Assembly: GCF_001704615.3 (NCBI RefSeq)
Contig: NZ_CP029397.2
Location: 1,860,001-1,924,000 of the forward strand
DNA from: Acinetobacter defluvii
Lineage (GTDB): Bacteria; Pseudomonadota; Gammaproteobacteria; Pseudomonadales; Moraxellaceae
DNA: 64,000 nucleotides
Reading direction: 5' to 3'
This document shows, in pieces, positions 37,574 through 47,187 of the stretch. Both the position numbers and the translations under genes were made by a program. The notes beneath the pieces were generated by a model. The model had not been told where the DNA came from, made no database searches, and saw nothing but the letters and a program-made list of their open reading frames with translations. Numbering within the stretch: the stretch's first letter is position 1; every line of letters begins with the position of its first letter.

Positions 37574-39250
37574 TTAGTGATTCATTTGAGCTTTGATCAA
37601 GTCGCCAATCGTTTTTGGACCATTGTCTTGAGCAGTTGTAGCTGTTTTCAAGTTAGCAACCGCTTCTTTCTCTTCAGCTTCGTCTTTCGCTTTGATAGAC
37701 AAGTTGATAGAGCGAGATTTACGATCAACGTTGATGATTTTAGCTTCAACTTCTTGACCTACTTCTAAGAATTTAGTTGCATCTTCAACGCGATCACGAT
37801 TGATTTCAGATGCTTTCAAAGAAGCTTCAACTTCGTCAGCTAACTTAACAGTTGCGCCTTTCGCATCAACTGCAGTTACTGTACCTTTAACCAACGCACC
37901 GCGTTCGTTAGCAGCTAAGAAGTCATTGAATGGATCGCTGTTCAATTGTTTCACGCCAAGGCTGATACGGTTACCTTCTGCATCTACAGACAAGATAACA
38001 GCTTCAACTGTGTCGCCTTTCTTGTAACGACGAATCGCTTCTTCGCCTTGTTCGTTCCAAGAAATATCAGACAAGTGAACTAGACCGTCGATACCACCGT
38101 TTAAGCCAATGAAGATACCAAAGTCAGTGATAGATTTGATCGTACCAGAAACTTTTTCACCTTTCTCATGTGCTTTAGCAAACTCTTCCCATGGATTCGC
38201 ACGAGTTTGTTTGATACCAAGAGAAATACGACGACGTTCTTCATCAACTTCAAGAACCATAACATCAACTTCGTCACCAATCTGAACAACTTTAGATGGG
38301 TGGATGTTTTTGTTTGTGTGATCCATTTCTGAAACGTGTACTAAACCTTCAACGCCTTCAGCGATTTCAGCAAAGCAACCGTAGTCAGTTAAATTAGTTA
38401 CACGTGCTTTAACGATAGAACCTTTAGGATAACGGTTCATGATCGCTAACCATGGATCTTCACCAAGTTGTTTAAGACCTAGTGATACACGGTTACGCTC
38501 TTTGTCAAATTTAAGTACTTTAACAGTAACTTCTTGACCCACTTCAACAACTTCTGAAGGGTGTTTAATGCGTTTCCAAGCCATATCTGTGATATGTAGA
38601 AGACCATCAATACCACCAAGGTCAACGAATGCACCGTAGTCAGTAAGATTTTTGATTGTACCAGTAACTGTTTGACCTTCTTCCAATTGAGAAAGAAGCG
38701 CTTCACGGTCAGCTGAAGATTCAGCTTCCATAACAGCACGACGAGATACAACAACGTTGTTACGTTTAGCATCAAGTTTGATTACTTTGAATTCTAACTC
38801 TTTGCCTTCAAGGTGAGTTGTATCACGGATTGGACGAGTGTCTACCAAAGAACCTGGTAAGAACGCACGAACTGGACCGATGTCAACAGTGAAACCGCCT
38901 TTAACTTTACCAGAGATAACACCAGTAACGATTTCGCCATCTTCAAAGATTTTTTCAAGTTTAGTCCAAGTTTCAGCACGTTTTGCTTTTTCACGTGATA
39001 AAACAGTTTGACCCATACCGTTGTCAAGCGCTTCAACAACTACGTCTACTGTATCGCCAACTTGAACTTCAAGCTCACGTTGTTCGTTTAAGAATTCAGC
39101 ACGTGATACAACGCCTTCAGATTTAAGGCCAGTATCAACAGTTACCCAGTCAGAATCGATACTAACAACGATACCTTGGATGACTGCACCCTTTTCAACG
39201 TTGAGGTTTAATTCGCTTTCTTCAAAGAGGGCTGCAAAAGATTCGGTCAT
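37574..39250 (-). CDS. rpsA: 30S ribosomal protein S1
   Basis: A 558-residue protein with six S1 domains; successive [52 protein letters not shown] and [18 protein letters not shown] repeats are visible, the first two being degenerate as usual. S1 binds mRNA leaders and is needed for initiation. The length matches E. coli (557). The order cmk-rpsA-ihfB is the standard arrangement. The leader contains a GC-rich imperfect hairpin (39267-39295), possibly relevant to autoregulation. Confidence 0.97.
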   Translation of the reverse strand: MTESFAALFEESELNLNVEKGAVIQGIVVSIDSDWVTVDTGLKSEGVVSRAEFLNEQRELEVQVGDTVDVVVEALDNGMGQTVLSREKAKRAETWTKLEKIFEDGEIVTGVISGKVKGGFTVDIGPVRAFLPGSLVDTRPIRDTTHLEGKELEFKVIKLDAKRNNVVVSRRAVMEAESSADREALLSQLEEGQTVTGTIKNLTDYGAFVDLGGIDGLLHITDMAWKRIKHPSEVVEVGQEVTVKVLKFDKERNRVSLGLKQLGEDPWLAIMNRYPKGSIVKARVTNLTDYGCFAEIAEGVEGLVHVSEMDHTNKNIHPSKVVQIGDEVDVMVLEVDEERRRISLGIKQTRANPWEEFAKAHEKGEKVSGTIKSITDFGIFIGLNGGIDGLVHLSDISWNEQGEEAIRRYKKGDTVEAVILSVDAEGNRISLGVKQLNSDPFNDFLAANERGALVKGTVTAVDAKGATVKLADEVEASLKASEINRDRVEDATKFLEVGQEVEAKIINVDRKSRSINLSIKAKDEAEEKEAVANLKTATTAQDNGPKTIGDLIKAQMNH

Positions 39251-39355
39251 GATATACCTAGAAAAGTCAGCGGTCTTGGATCAGACAAGGCCGGTTTAGT
39301 TAAGTCTCCACATAGTCCGTATAAAACTGATCAGGCTATGCTTCCACTAAATTTG

Positions 39356-40048
39356 TTATTTTGCTAACTGCGCATCGATAAAATCAGTCATCAATTTGAA
39401 TACTTCATCGATATTTAATGTAGAACTATCAATAATATATGCATCTTGTGCTGGCTTGAGTGGAGCGACTGTACGTTCCATATCACGCTTATCACGTGCC
39501 TGTATGTTAGCTAAAATGTCGCTTATTTTAACATCCAAGCCCATCGCCTGCAACTGTTTTACTCGGCGCTCTGCACGAGACTCCGCTGAGGCGGTCAAGT
39601 AAATTTTCGCTTGTGCTTCTGGAAAAATAGAGGTCGCCATATCTCGACCATCTGCAACCAAACCAGGAGCTTGCGCAAAAGCACGTTGACGTTCAAAAAG
39701 CGCGCTTCTAAGGACAGGAATTGCTGCCACTTTTGATGCAAACTCACCCACTCGCTCAGTACGAATAGTTTCAGTGACATTTTCGTCATCTAAAAAAACT
39801 TGTGTTGCTAATGCGGCTTCTGTGACAAATTTAATATCTAAATTTGTTGCAATTTTTTCAGATTGTTTTAAGGCTTCTACATCATCCAAACAATCAAGCA
39901 AATTATGTTTATGCAATGATAATCCAAGTAAACGATAGATCGCACCCGAGTCTAATAAATGAAATTGATAATGCGCAGCCAATTTTGCTGCAAGTGTACC
40001 TTTACCTGAACCACTTGGCCCATCAATCGTAATAATTTGAATCGTCAT
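39356..40048 (-). CDS. cmk: Cytidylate kinase
   Basis: A 230-residue P-loop kinase phosphorylating CMP and dCMP. The P-loop is [13 protein letters not shown] and the NMP-binding region includes [16 protein letters not shown]; the lid contains RDKRDMER. It lies 105 bases ahead of rpsA. GGAAGA sits before ATG 40048. Confidence 0.96.
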   Translation of the reverse strand: MTIQIITIDGPSGSGKGTLAAKLAAHYQFHLLDSGAIYRLLGLSLHKHNLLDCLDDVEALKQSEKIATNLDIKFVTEAALATQVFLDDENVTETIRTERVGEFASKVAAIPVLRSALFERQRAFAQAPGLVADGRDMATSIFPEAQAKIYLTASAESRAERRVKQLQAMGLDVKISDILANIQARDKRDMERTVAPLKPAQDAYIIDSSTLNIDEVFKLMTDFIDAQLAK

Positions 40049-40060
40049 TAATCTTCCAGT

Positions 40061-40495
40061 TTACTTTATAGACTTTGCTAATTTCTTAAAGCCAAGTGTA
40101 ATCGCTAGCTTGAGCTGTGCAAGTATTAATTTACTCACAAAAGGTGCACGTGCTTGTAATTCAATCGTATAATCCACTTGTGTTTTATTTGGTGCAAGCT
40201 CAGTAAACTCAATCATTCCAAGATGGTGCTTGATCAAAGGATTCTTAATCAATTTATATTCAATGCGTTTATTCACATCAACTAAAGTAATTTGTTCTTG
40301 AATCGGTTTAATTGGACCAAATCCCATACGGCGCACAGAACCGAGACCATCTGGGCGTTCTGGATCAGCAGCATCTTTCACACGCACTACTTGGATAGGC
40401 GCAAAGGCAACATTATAAGTGGCATGTTTTGATAATAAATCAAACACTTGATCGATGGGTGCATTAAACTCTTGTTTTACTTGAATTGAATTCAT
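40061..40495 (-). CDS. SRPBCC-family (polyketide cyclase/START-like) protein
   Basis: A 144-residue single domain. The opening IQVKQEFNAPIDQVFDLLSKHATYN and the late helix (SKLILAQLKLAITLGFKKL) give the helix-grip shape of the START/SRPBCC superfamily, which binds hydrophobic ligands. No catalytic residues are evident. It lies between tadA and cmk, 12 bases from the cmk start, probably in the same transcript. Confidence 0.8.
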   Translation of the reverse strand: MNSIQVKQEFNAPIDQVFDLLSKHATYNVAFAPIQVVRVKDAADPERPDGLGSVRRMGFGPIKPIQEQITLVDVNKRIEYKLIKNPLIKHHLGMIEFTELAPNKTQVDYTIELQARAPFVSKLILAQLKLAITLGFKKLAKSIK

Positions 40496-40550
40496 TGTTA
40501 TTTCCTTTATAAAATGACAATTAATATTGTCAAAGTTTTGTGAGTTTAAC

Positions 40551-41072
40551 TTATTTTATTTGATCTTTTAATGACTTTTCGAGTAAACGTTGCTGCTTTT
40601 TTTGTTCACGGCGCATTTTAAAAAAATCAGAAAGCTGTTGTGAACATTGTTGTTGCATGCAGCCACCTTCAAATTCAAAAATATGATTGTAATAACCATT
40701 TTCTAACAACTGCCGACTACTGACTAAAGAACCCGCTTTAGGCTCTGCTGCCGCAAAAACTACACGTTTCACGCGTGCATGAATTAATGCCCCTACACAC
40801 ATTGTACAAGGTTCTAAAGTGACATACAGGGTTGTATCTTCAGGTAAACGATAGTTTTGAATATTTAAACAAGCTTGGCGAATAGCTTGAATTTCAGCAT
40901 GTGCAGTAGGGTCATGTGCCGAAATAGGCGTATTGTAGCCTTGCCCAATGATTTCACCTTCGCTTACAAGCACCGCACCCACAGGAATTTCTCCCTGCAA
41001 AGCAGCAGATGCAGCTTGCTCAAAAGCCTGCTGCATCCAAAATTCATCTTGTATTTTTTGCGTATCTGTCAT
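40551..41072 (-). CDS. tadA: tRNA-specific adenosine deaminase
   Basis: A 173-residue zinc deaminase. The zinc site is HAEIQ and PCTMC, and the fold is that of TadA, which converts A34 of tRNA-Arg(ACG) to inosine. The length is close to E. coli TadA (167); the C-terminus is basic. It lies ten bases downstream of the hydratase-family gene. Confidence 0.94.
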   Translation of the reverse strand: MTDTQKIQDEFWMQQAFEQAASAALQGEIPVGAVLVSEGEIIGQGYNTPISAHDPTAHAEIQAIRQACLNIQNYRLPEDTTLYVTLEPCTMCVGALIHARVKRVVFAAAEPKAGSLVSSRQLLENGYYNHIFEFEGGCMQQQCSQQLSDFFKMRREQKKQQRLLEKSLKDQIK

Positions 41073-41081
41073 TGATCAAAG

Positions 41082-42206
41082 TTAAGCAATCACATCATAT
41101 TGTCTAAGCAATACATTCCAACTTTCAATAGTCGTCGTTGGTGGATTACTTGCAAGAATGCCTTTTAGCGTCATTGACTCAACCGCTTGCCATTCAGGTG
41201 ATAAATCTTTATCCACCAAACGTGCACGTACACCTTCTACAAAGTCAGGATGACGAATTTTCCAATCAGAAATTTGCGCTTCTAACTCAAACACTTCACT
41301 CCAAGGATGCACTTGGCGTCCCCATTGCCAAAGCAACCATGTGATCGCTGCTGTACTTGGTGAGCCTTTTTGCAAGTTTTCACTGGCTTGGCGTAACCAA
41401 TCACTGCGTGCTTCGCTAAGACCAATGATCGCTTCATAGTCTTGTTGGAAATTTACACCACGACAAACACTATGAATCACATCAAGTGAGTTTTGTAATG
41501 GACCCGGAGAAACAGGACGATGCAAACTATTTAAAGTGTCATCTAAGGCACGGAAGTCACCCGCTGGATAATGATCCCAATCGATATCAATCAGCTTTTG
41601 CAACACTACATCACGCTGCGCATCACAAATATGTGTCGCCCAACCAATACCATAACCCCCTGCCGCAGTCATGATTGAGCCTGTTAAACCTGTAAATAAA
41701 CCTACTGGTCCACGATCTGCAAGGAAGCGTGTCGCACCTACATCTGGATACAAGCCGATATTCACTTCCGGCATCGCTAAACGTGAGTAAGGCGTCACTA
41801 AACGAAATGGTGCCGCCATAAACAAACCTAAACCACCACCCATCACATAACCCTCACCCCATACCACCACAGGCTTAGCATAGTCATGTAAAAGCAAATC
41901 TAATGCGTATTCAGTTTTAAAGAACTGATTGGCTGTGTCAACCTCATCATTAATGACCAATTGGCGAAGTTTTCTGACATCGCCACCCGCACAAAATGCT
42001 TTTGGTGTAGTTGAATCTAACCAAATGGCTTTAACCTGATCATCCGAATGAAAGTCTTCAAACAACTTCAATAAAGCTGCCACAATGGACTCATCCAGAG
42101 CGTGCAAAGATTTTGGGCGATTTAAACGAATAATTCGCCAACCATTGGCTGCTTCTTCGATAATTAAATCAGGATGATAAGTGTTGATTTCAGGAGAATT
42201 TGTCAT
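41082..42206 (-). CDS. Enoyl-CoA hydratase/isomerase family protein, 3-hydroxyisobutyryl-CoA hydrolase-like
   Basis: A 374-residue crotonase-fold protein, longer than plain enoyl-CoA hydratases (about 260). [27 protein letters not shown] and [17 protein letters not shown] match the 3-hydroxyisobutyryl-CoA hydrolase branch of valine catabolism. No other valine genes are adjacent, so the role is inferred. The start overlaps the ung stop by four bases (ATGA), a coupled and functionally mixed pair. Confidence 0.85.
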   Translation of the reverse strand: MTNSPEINTYHPDLIIEEAANGWRIIRLNRPKSLHALDESIVAALLKLFEDFHSDDQVKAIWLDSTTPKAFCAGGDVRKLRQLVINDEVDTANQFFKTEYALDLLLHDYAKPVVVWGEGYVMGGGLGLFMAAPFRLVTPYSRLAMPEVNIGLYPDVGATRFLADRGPVGLFTGLTGSIMTAAGGYGIGWATHICDAQRDVVLQKLIDIDWDHYPAGDFRALDDTLNSLHRPVSPGPLQNSLDVIHSVCRGVNFQQDYEAIIGLSEARSDWLRQASENLQKGSPSTAAITWLLWQWGRQVHPWSEVFELEAQISDWKIRHPDFVEGVRARLVDKDLSPEWQAVESMTLKGILASNPPTTTIESWNVLLRQYDVIA

Positions 42207-42916
42207 GCGTCCAGCTGCCAGTCAATTGGCTCAATGCCATGTTGTTTCAGATAATTATTTGTTTTTGAAAATACTTTACAACCAAAGAAACCACCTCGAT
42301 TCGCTGCCAAAGGAGAAGGATGCGCAGCTTTTAACACCAGATGTTTTGTTTGATCTATACGTTGCCCTTTACGTTGTGCATAAGCGCCCCATAAAATGAA
42401 CACCACGTGCGAACATTGCTCATTAATCACATCAATGACTGTATCGGTAAACTCTTCCCAACCTTGTTTTTGATGCGAAGTAGGCTGCCCCGCTTCAACC
42501 GTTAAAACACTGTTGAGTAAAAGTACGCCTTGCTCTGCCCATTTGGTCAAGTCACCATGTTTAGACACACTCACACCAAGGTCAGTATTTAATTCATGGA
42601 AGATATTACGCAAAGATGGCGGTAATGCAACCCCTCTTTGCACAGAAAAACTTAAGCCATGTGCCTGCTTTGGACCATGGTATGGGTCTTGCCCCAAAAT
42701 CACAACTTTTACATTATGCAAAGGTGTGGTATCCAAGGCATTAAAAATCAATGAATTTTCAGGATAAATTTGTTTATTTTGGGCAAATTGTGACTTTAAG
42801 AATTCACGTAGCTGATCCATTTTTGGACTCAGCAAAAACTCAGCCAATCCTGCTTTCCAACTTTCATCCAAGCGAACGTGATTTAACTTTGCTTGCTCTT
42901 GTTCAGTGAATTGCAC
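42203..42916 (-). CDS. ung: Uracil-DNA glycosylase
   Basis: A 237-residue base-excision repair enzyme removing uracil from DNA. The water-activating motif is [18 protein letters not shown] and the DNA-intercalating motif [12 protein letters not shown], both canonical for family 1. The length is close to E. coli Ung (229). Confidence 0.97.
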   Translation of the reverse strand: MQFTEQEQAKLNHVRLDESWKAGLAEFLLSPKMDQLREFLKSQFAQNKQIYPENSLIFNALDTTPLHNVKVVILGQDPYHGPKQAHGLSFSVQRGVALPPSLRNIFHELNTDLGVSVSKHGDLTKWAEQGVLLLNSVLTVEAGQPTSHQKQGWEEFTDTVIDVINEQCSHVVFILWGAYAQRKGQRIDQTKHLVLKAAHPSPLAANRGGFFGCKVFSKTNNYLKQHGIEPIDWQLDA

Positions 42917-42987
42917 TGTGTTCCTTCCTTCATTCCTAACTGAAGCTAATCTTTCTTAAATTTAAATGATCTTTATTTTATGGAAAA

Positions 42988-43584
42988 TTACAGCTTTACT
43001 TGTAAATCCACTTCAGGGTTTTGAAACTTCACCCCTTTTTTCAATTTTTCATACATCTCAGGATCATGCCATTCAGCTTGAACTTGCTCTGAAAATACAA
43101 TTTGATCCAAATTTAAAATACCCATTTGTTCATTTTCAATATCTTCAAGAAAACTTTGTGCATAACCTGTATCTGTTTCATGCACGATTACAGAATAAAC
43201 TTCAACATCACCCTCCCCATTTTGAGTAATGGTTGACTGGAGAACTTGTTGAGCGAGAAAGAAGAAAATACGTGAAAATTGCTCGGCTGAAGGCGATACA
43301 GGTAAAGATACCCAACGTGCACTAAAAGTTTTACAGGCTTGAGTATAGTCCAAGCTATCCTCTTGCCAAAAGCAAATCGCATGATCAAAACTATCAAAAA
43401 TGTCTTTAATCACACCTTTGAGCAGACCAAAGTCATAGACCATTTGACCATGATCAAGCTTCGAAGCTTTAAGCAGTAATTCTACTTTATAACTGTGCCC
43501 ATGAATCGAACGTTTACAACGATCCGAGGTGCAGTTACGCACAATATGCGCATTTTCAAATTTAAATAACTTACGAATTAGCAT
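42988..43584 (-). CDS. queD: 6-carboxytetrahydropterin synthase (QueD-like), long form
   Basis: A 198-residue protein of the PTPS/QueD fold. Zinc ligands are visible in FENAHIV and SIHGHSYKVELL; DHGQMVYDFGLLK, FDHAICF and VIVHETDTGYAQ are the other family blocks. QueD converts dihydroneopterin triphosphate to CPH4 in queuosine synthesis. It is longer than E. coli QueD (121), with an insertion near residues 75-110 and a C-terminal tail of about 50. CTSDRC supplies the nearby cysteines. Confidence 0.8.
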   Translation of the reverse strand: MLIRKLFKFENAHIVRNCTSDRCKRSIHGHSYKVELLLKASKLDHGQMVYDFGLLKGVIKDIFDSFDHAICFWQEDSLDYTQACKTFSARWVSLPVSPSAEQFSRIFFFLAQQVLQSTITQNGEGDVEVYSVIVHETDTGYAQSFLEDIENEQMGILNLDQIVFSEQVQAEWHDPEMYEKLKKGVKFQNPEVDLQVKL

Positions 43585-43784
43585 GGGTCAAATTATATAA
43601 AAACAATAGTAAAGAAATTTGATTATAAAGCAAAATACAGGGACTGAGGATTAATTTTATCGTTCGTTGCAATAGGCAAAAGGTATAAACAAAAATCAAT
43701 CAAATTTAGTGCATAAAATCGACTCAGAGTTACAGCATATTTTATTTAAATGTGAAATATGTAGTTTTTGTCCAACAATGCAAT

Positions 43785-44732
43785 TTAAAATGGTGCCAAA
43801 CTTCGAGCATATACAGTGACTTGATTATTTTTTCGCATCAAATAACTGCTCATTTGACGGTTACGCTGACTTAATGCCACATCGATTTCAGCTTTGAAAT
43901 AATTACTCCGTACATCAAAAGCTTTTTCTGCAATCGCTTTATTTGCAGGTTCTATCGACTTAAATAAATCGGTCACTAACAAATCCTGCACATTATTAAA
44001 ATTTTCCATTTTTTCAAGTTTTTGTTTTTGTAAGATTGCCACTTGCGCAACATCGACTTTTGGATCAAGTGCAGCGAGTAGTAATGCTGGTGCAGTATTT
44101 ATATTAATTTTGGTAGAAACATCAGGCAGTGCAGACACATAAGGCTCTATTAGATCGTATTTTCCACCTTCAAAACCACGCACTAGTTTTAATTCTTCCA
44201 CACTAAAAAATGGACGATTTGCTGCAGAATATGGCGGCTGCAAACCATTATAATAATTACTTTCTGCGCCCATCGCCCCCATTGGAATATCATCCTGATC
44301 TTGCCAGTCAATCACTGCTTGACTGATCTCTGCTGGCAAACCTACACGTACTAAAATACGCTCAAAATAGGCTTTATTTTCCTCATCCACTTTTCCATCT
44401 GATGTGAATAAGCTATTTAAATTAAATTTTCCAGACTCATCTTTGAGTGTACCCGAGATAAATCCACCTTCAACAGGAAAAGCAGGCATTGGTTTTGCCC
44501 AAACTTCTTGTAAATTGTCTGTATTGGGGCTGTTTTGTGTATCTTGAATAAGAAGTTCTGAGAAAAAAGCTTCTGCACTTTTTGCATAATTTAAAGCTTG
44601 ATTCTGACGCATCAAAACTGCGGTGTTTTCATTGGTAGCGTACTGGCGTTTTGCAATACTTGCAGCAAGAATGGTAGCCAAAGCCACCATCACCAAGATG
44701 GTAATTAATGCGATCCCTTTTTGCTGCTTCAT
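43785..44732 (-). CDS. gspK: Type II secretion minor pseudopilin GspK
   Basis: A 315-residue minor pseudopilin that caps the tip of the type II secretion pseudopilus. The prepilin site is MKQQKG|IALITILVMVAL, lacking Glu5 as is usual for GspK. The large globular domain (e.g. DWQDQDDIPMG, FFSVEELKLVRGF) is typical. It is the last gene of the gspH-I-J-K run and starts 21 bases after the gspJ stop. Confidence 0.93.
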   Translation of the reverse strand: MKQQKGIALITILVMVALATILAASIAKRQYATNENTAVLMRQNQALNYAKSAEAFFSELLIQDTQNSPNTDNLQEVWAKPMPAFPVEGGFISGTLKDESGKFNLNSLFTSDGKVDEENKAYFERILVRVGLPAEISQAVIDWQDQDDIPMGAMGAESNYYNGLQPPYSAANRPFFSVEELKLVRGFEGGKYDLIEPYVSALPDVSTKININTAPALLLAALDPKVDVAQVAILQKQKLEKMENFNNVQDLLVTDLFKSIEPANKAIAEKAFDVRSNYFKAEIDVALSQRNRQMSSYLMRKNNQVTVYARSLAPF

Positions 44733-44753
44733 ATTTCTCTCAAGTTATATTTA

Positions 44754-45386
44754 TTATGGGGAATTATTACCATTATTTTGCTCACGCAAAAATTCAGTAT
44801 TTAATAAACTAAAAATCCATTCATACTCCACATCATGAATCATAACTTTGATCTTGATGCCACGTGGTAACTGACGCTCATTAAAGGCATTTTCATCCGG
44901 CCAACGATCCCCCTCATTTGGATTAAGCACACTGATTTGGTATTGATCCACATCACTCAGCAATACACTAGATAAAGGCTGTGCCGCAGCAGATAAATTT
45001 AAGTTACTGTATTTTAAACGATATAGCTTTTTATCCTGTACATTATAAACATATTCAATGCGCTCAAAACTGGCAATACCTTGCTTCAAAGGATCAGTCA
45101 TGCCTGTTTTACTAAAACTCATTTTTTGATTTTCAAGTTGTAGCGCAGGTAAAATCTGTTGCCCTAGACTGCCAGTCACAGGAATCGTCTGTAAAGTATC
45201 ACGTTGAATTTGCTGATAGGCTTGTTGTAATTGATCAAGATTTTGTTCATGCATTGCATTACGATCTTTGACTTTGCTCAAATAATCAAAAATTTTCCAC
45301 CCCAATGCCGCCAAAACAGCAAAGATTGCAATAGCAACCATGAGTTCAATCAGTGTAAATCCTTTTATTTTAGTCTTATTCGACAT
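44754..45386 (-). CDS. gspJ: Type II secretion minor pseudopilin GspJ
   Basis: About 210 residues. The prepilin site is MSNKTKIKG|FTLIELMVAIAIF with Glu at +5. The body (LRYSNLNL-like segments and a final EWIFSLLN) fits GspJ. ATG 45386 is preferred; a GTG at 45395 would add three residues. GspH, I, J and K assemble the pseudopilus tip complex. Confidence 0.92.
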   Translation of the reverse strand: MSNKTKIKGFTLIELMVAIAIFAVLAALGWKIFDYLSKVKDRNAMHEQNLDQLQQAYQQIQRDTLQTIPVTGSLGQQILPALQLENQKMSFSKTGMTDPLKQGIASFERIEYVYNVQDKKLYRLKYSNLNLSAAAQPLSSVLLSDVDQYQISVLNPNEGDRWPDENAFNERQLPRGIKIKVMIHDVEYEWIFSLLNTEFLREQNNGNNSP

Positions 45387-45403
45387 ACATTCCACTCAAA
45401 CTA

Positions 45404-45961
45404 TCACTGTACATTTTTTTGTGGATAATTAAAAAACACAACATTGGTAATGCCTGCTTCCACTTTATTAGTGTCAGGATTATATAAACTTATTTGTATA
45501 TCAATTTTTTTAATATCTGGACTAATCGTATTTTCAGCTTTTTTATCGACTTGCCACATTTCACCTTGCGAGGAGATTTGCTCAGACTGTGTTCCTGTCA
45601 GTTGCTCTTGATTAATTTCCATCAATGCTACTTGATTTTGCGCTATAAATTGCGCTTTCGTTCTTAAAATGGAGTTTGCAGTAGACTGAGTATATTGCAT
45701 TGCAACTTTGGTCAGTGCCATCGCAGCTACAGCAAAGATTGCCAGTGCCACGACCACTTCGATTAAAGTAAATCCTGAGCGAGGAATAGCAAAGTAACCC
45801 TTTGCCTGAGCACAAGATGAGAAATTATGTTTCGAGTAGTTCACATTGGTATTCGATCTTGCTGTAAGATCAAAAGCTCTGCTTGAAGATAAAGAATAAG
45901 CAGGACAATGCTTTATCCGAGTACAAGATGAGCAAGTGCGTATCGTGTCTTTATTCTTCAT
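45404..45961 (-). CDS. gspI: Type II secretion minor pseudopilin GspI with 63-residue leader
   Basis: 185 residues. The pseudopilin part from SG|FTLIEVVVALAIFAV onward is ordinary GspI. Ahead of it the leader is 63 residues, where 6-15 is usual; residues 5-62 look like an inserted segment (separate entry). The start ATG 45961 is well supported: GGGGAAAG lies six bases upstream and the gene overlaps the gspH end by 11 bases. A GTG at residue 40 would shorten the leader to 24 residues but has no ribosome-binding site. Whether the prepilin peptidase processes this leader is unknown. Confidence 0.85.
   Translation of the reverse strand: MKNKDTIRTCSSCTRIKHCPAYSLSSSRAFDLTARSNTNVNYSKHNFSSCAQAKGYFAIPRSGFTLIEVVVALAIFAVAAMALTKVAMQYTQSTANSILRTKAQFIAQNQVALMEINQEQLTGTQSEQISSQGEMWQVDKKAENTISPDIKKIDIQISLYNPDTNKVEAGITNVVFFNYPQKNVQ
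45776..45949. repeat. Hairpin-rich in-frame insertion-like segment in the gspI leader
   Basis: 174 bp between the MKNK start codons and the conserved prepilin cleavage site. It contains two perfect hairpins, GCAAAG / CTTTGC (45789-45805) and GATCTT / AAGATC (45855-45871). It also has imperfect direct repeats of about 25 bp around CTCATCTTGT on the minus strand, near each end, which translate to SSC(T/A)xxK. The length is a multiple of three with no stop. Its insertion origin is inferred. Confidence 0.6.
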
Positions 45962-46517
45962 CTGTGACTTTCCCCAAGTAATCCAAATCAATCAAATCTC
46001 CAATTGGCTTTTGATCATAATACATTTGAATTTTGACTGGTTTGGCTTCACCATTGCCAAACCAAATCATTTTTGGGGCATTATTTCCCAACAAGTCTGC
46101 ATTATTGGCATTTTGATAACGATGCTCTTGGCTTTGCACTGTAAATGAAATACGTTCAGGCAAACTACGAAAATCAAAATTTGGTACATCTTTCCACGGT
46201 TTTTGTTCGATTACTCTTAAACTTTTATCTGCACTTTCAGTATAAGGTTGATATTGCACCAACTTATAGCGAAATGGTGCAACATCAGTTGCGGGTAAGA
46301 TATCTAGTGCGTATACATGTGCTTGATCATTGGCATCCCGATTAATTTTCTTTAGATCAAGCAGTAAAAACTCTCGTGCTTGTAATGCCTTACGATGATC
46401 CACTCCATCGATATTTAATACGATCAAGGATGCCATAATACTAATAATTACAATGACCACCATCAATTCAATCAAGGTAAAACCTTTTTGAAGGGTAACT
46501 GATGATGGCGTATTCAT
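45951..46517 (-). CDS. gspH: Type II secretion minor pseudopilin GspH
   Basis: A 188-residue minor pseudopilin with leader MNTPSSVTLQKG|FTLIELMVVIVI and Glu5. The C-terminal domain contains IWFGNGEAKPVKIQMYY, fitting GspH. It is the first pseudopilin gene of the run, seven bases after a TetR gene, and overlaps gspI by 11 bases. Confidence 0.9.
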   Translation of the reverse strand: MNTPSSVTLQKGFTLIELMVVIVIISIMASLIVLNIDGVDHRKALQAREFLLLDLKKINRDANDQAHVYALDILPATDVAPFRYKLVQYQPYTESADKSLRVIEQKPWKDVPNFDFRSLPERISFTVQSQEHRYQNANNADLLGNNAPKMIWFGNGEAKPVKIQMYYDQKPIGDLIDLDYLGKVTDEE

Positions 46518-46524
46518 GCTGAAG

Positions 46525-47145
46525 TTAAGCCCTTAATTCAACAGACTGCGCATGTCTTGGCATTAGTAAAGCTTGATCAATCAAGGCAACTCGTAGCGTA
46601 TCTCGTGAGCCCAAATAACGCTGATAAAAGCTTGAGTTAAGAATTGCTGCCCCACCATGGGTGATTGACCAAATCGATGCAAGATAATCACGTCCTGACA
46701 TTTGACTTTCAATATCTGCTAAATATTGATCCGTCATACGAATAATAATGCGTAAACGCTGCTTACGAACTTGATATAGCTCATGAAATAAGTGATGAAT
46801 CCCTTGTCCTGTAGTGGATAAGCGCTCTTCGATTTGATGAAATAACACTGTACGTTCTGGGTGATGCAAATGATGCAACATAAAAAATGCCAAATGTTCA
46901 GGAAATTCTTTCTCTGTATCCTTGATCATTTCTAATAACATCTGCTCATTACGAATAATCAGCAGCATATACAGCTCATCTTTACTCTGAAAATGTTTAT
47001 AAAGCGTCCCTTTTGCAAGATCTAATTCGGCAGCCAAAGCATCAAGCGTCATGCCTGATTCACCATTTTCTAGCAATAACTGCTCAGCGACCTGAAAAAT
47101 TAAAGCTTCTCTTGCTCTAAACTGAGCCTGACGATCCATCTTCAC
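46525..47145 (-). CDS. TetR-family transcriptional regulator
   Basis: About 206 residues. The N-terminal helix-turn-helix is GMTLDALAAELDLAKGTLYKHFQSKDEL, in standard TetR form; the C-terminal ligand domain (His-rich near HLHHPERTVLFHQ) is not assignable. GTG 47145 has GAGAG eight bases upstream; ATG 47139 is the alternative. The gene is seven bases ahead of gspH, so it is probably read with the pseudopilin genes and may regulate them, which is inference. Confidence 0.9.
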   Translation of the reverse strand: MKMDRQAQFRAREALIFQVAEQLLLENGESGMTLDALAAELDLAKGTLYKHFQSKDELYMLLIIRNEQMLLEMIKDTEKEFPEHLAFFMLHHLHHPERTVLFHQIEERLSTTGQGIHHLFHELYQVRKQRLRIIIRMTDQYLADIESQMSGRDYLASIWSITHGGAAILNSSFYQRYLGSRDTLRVALIDQALLMPRHAQSVELRA

Positions 47146-47187
47146 TCGATAAACTCTCTTCTTAATCTTATATCTATGCCATTCAAT

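Noticed and set aside
43785..46517. Type IV pilus minor pilin cluster (fimT/pilV-like) instead of type II secretion
   Set aside because: The set of four with a GspK-like large protein lacking Glu5 and GspH/I/J-type bodies fits the type II pseudopilus tip; no PilY1, PilX or PilW is present.
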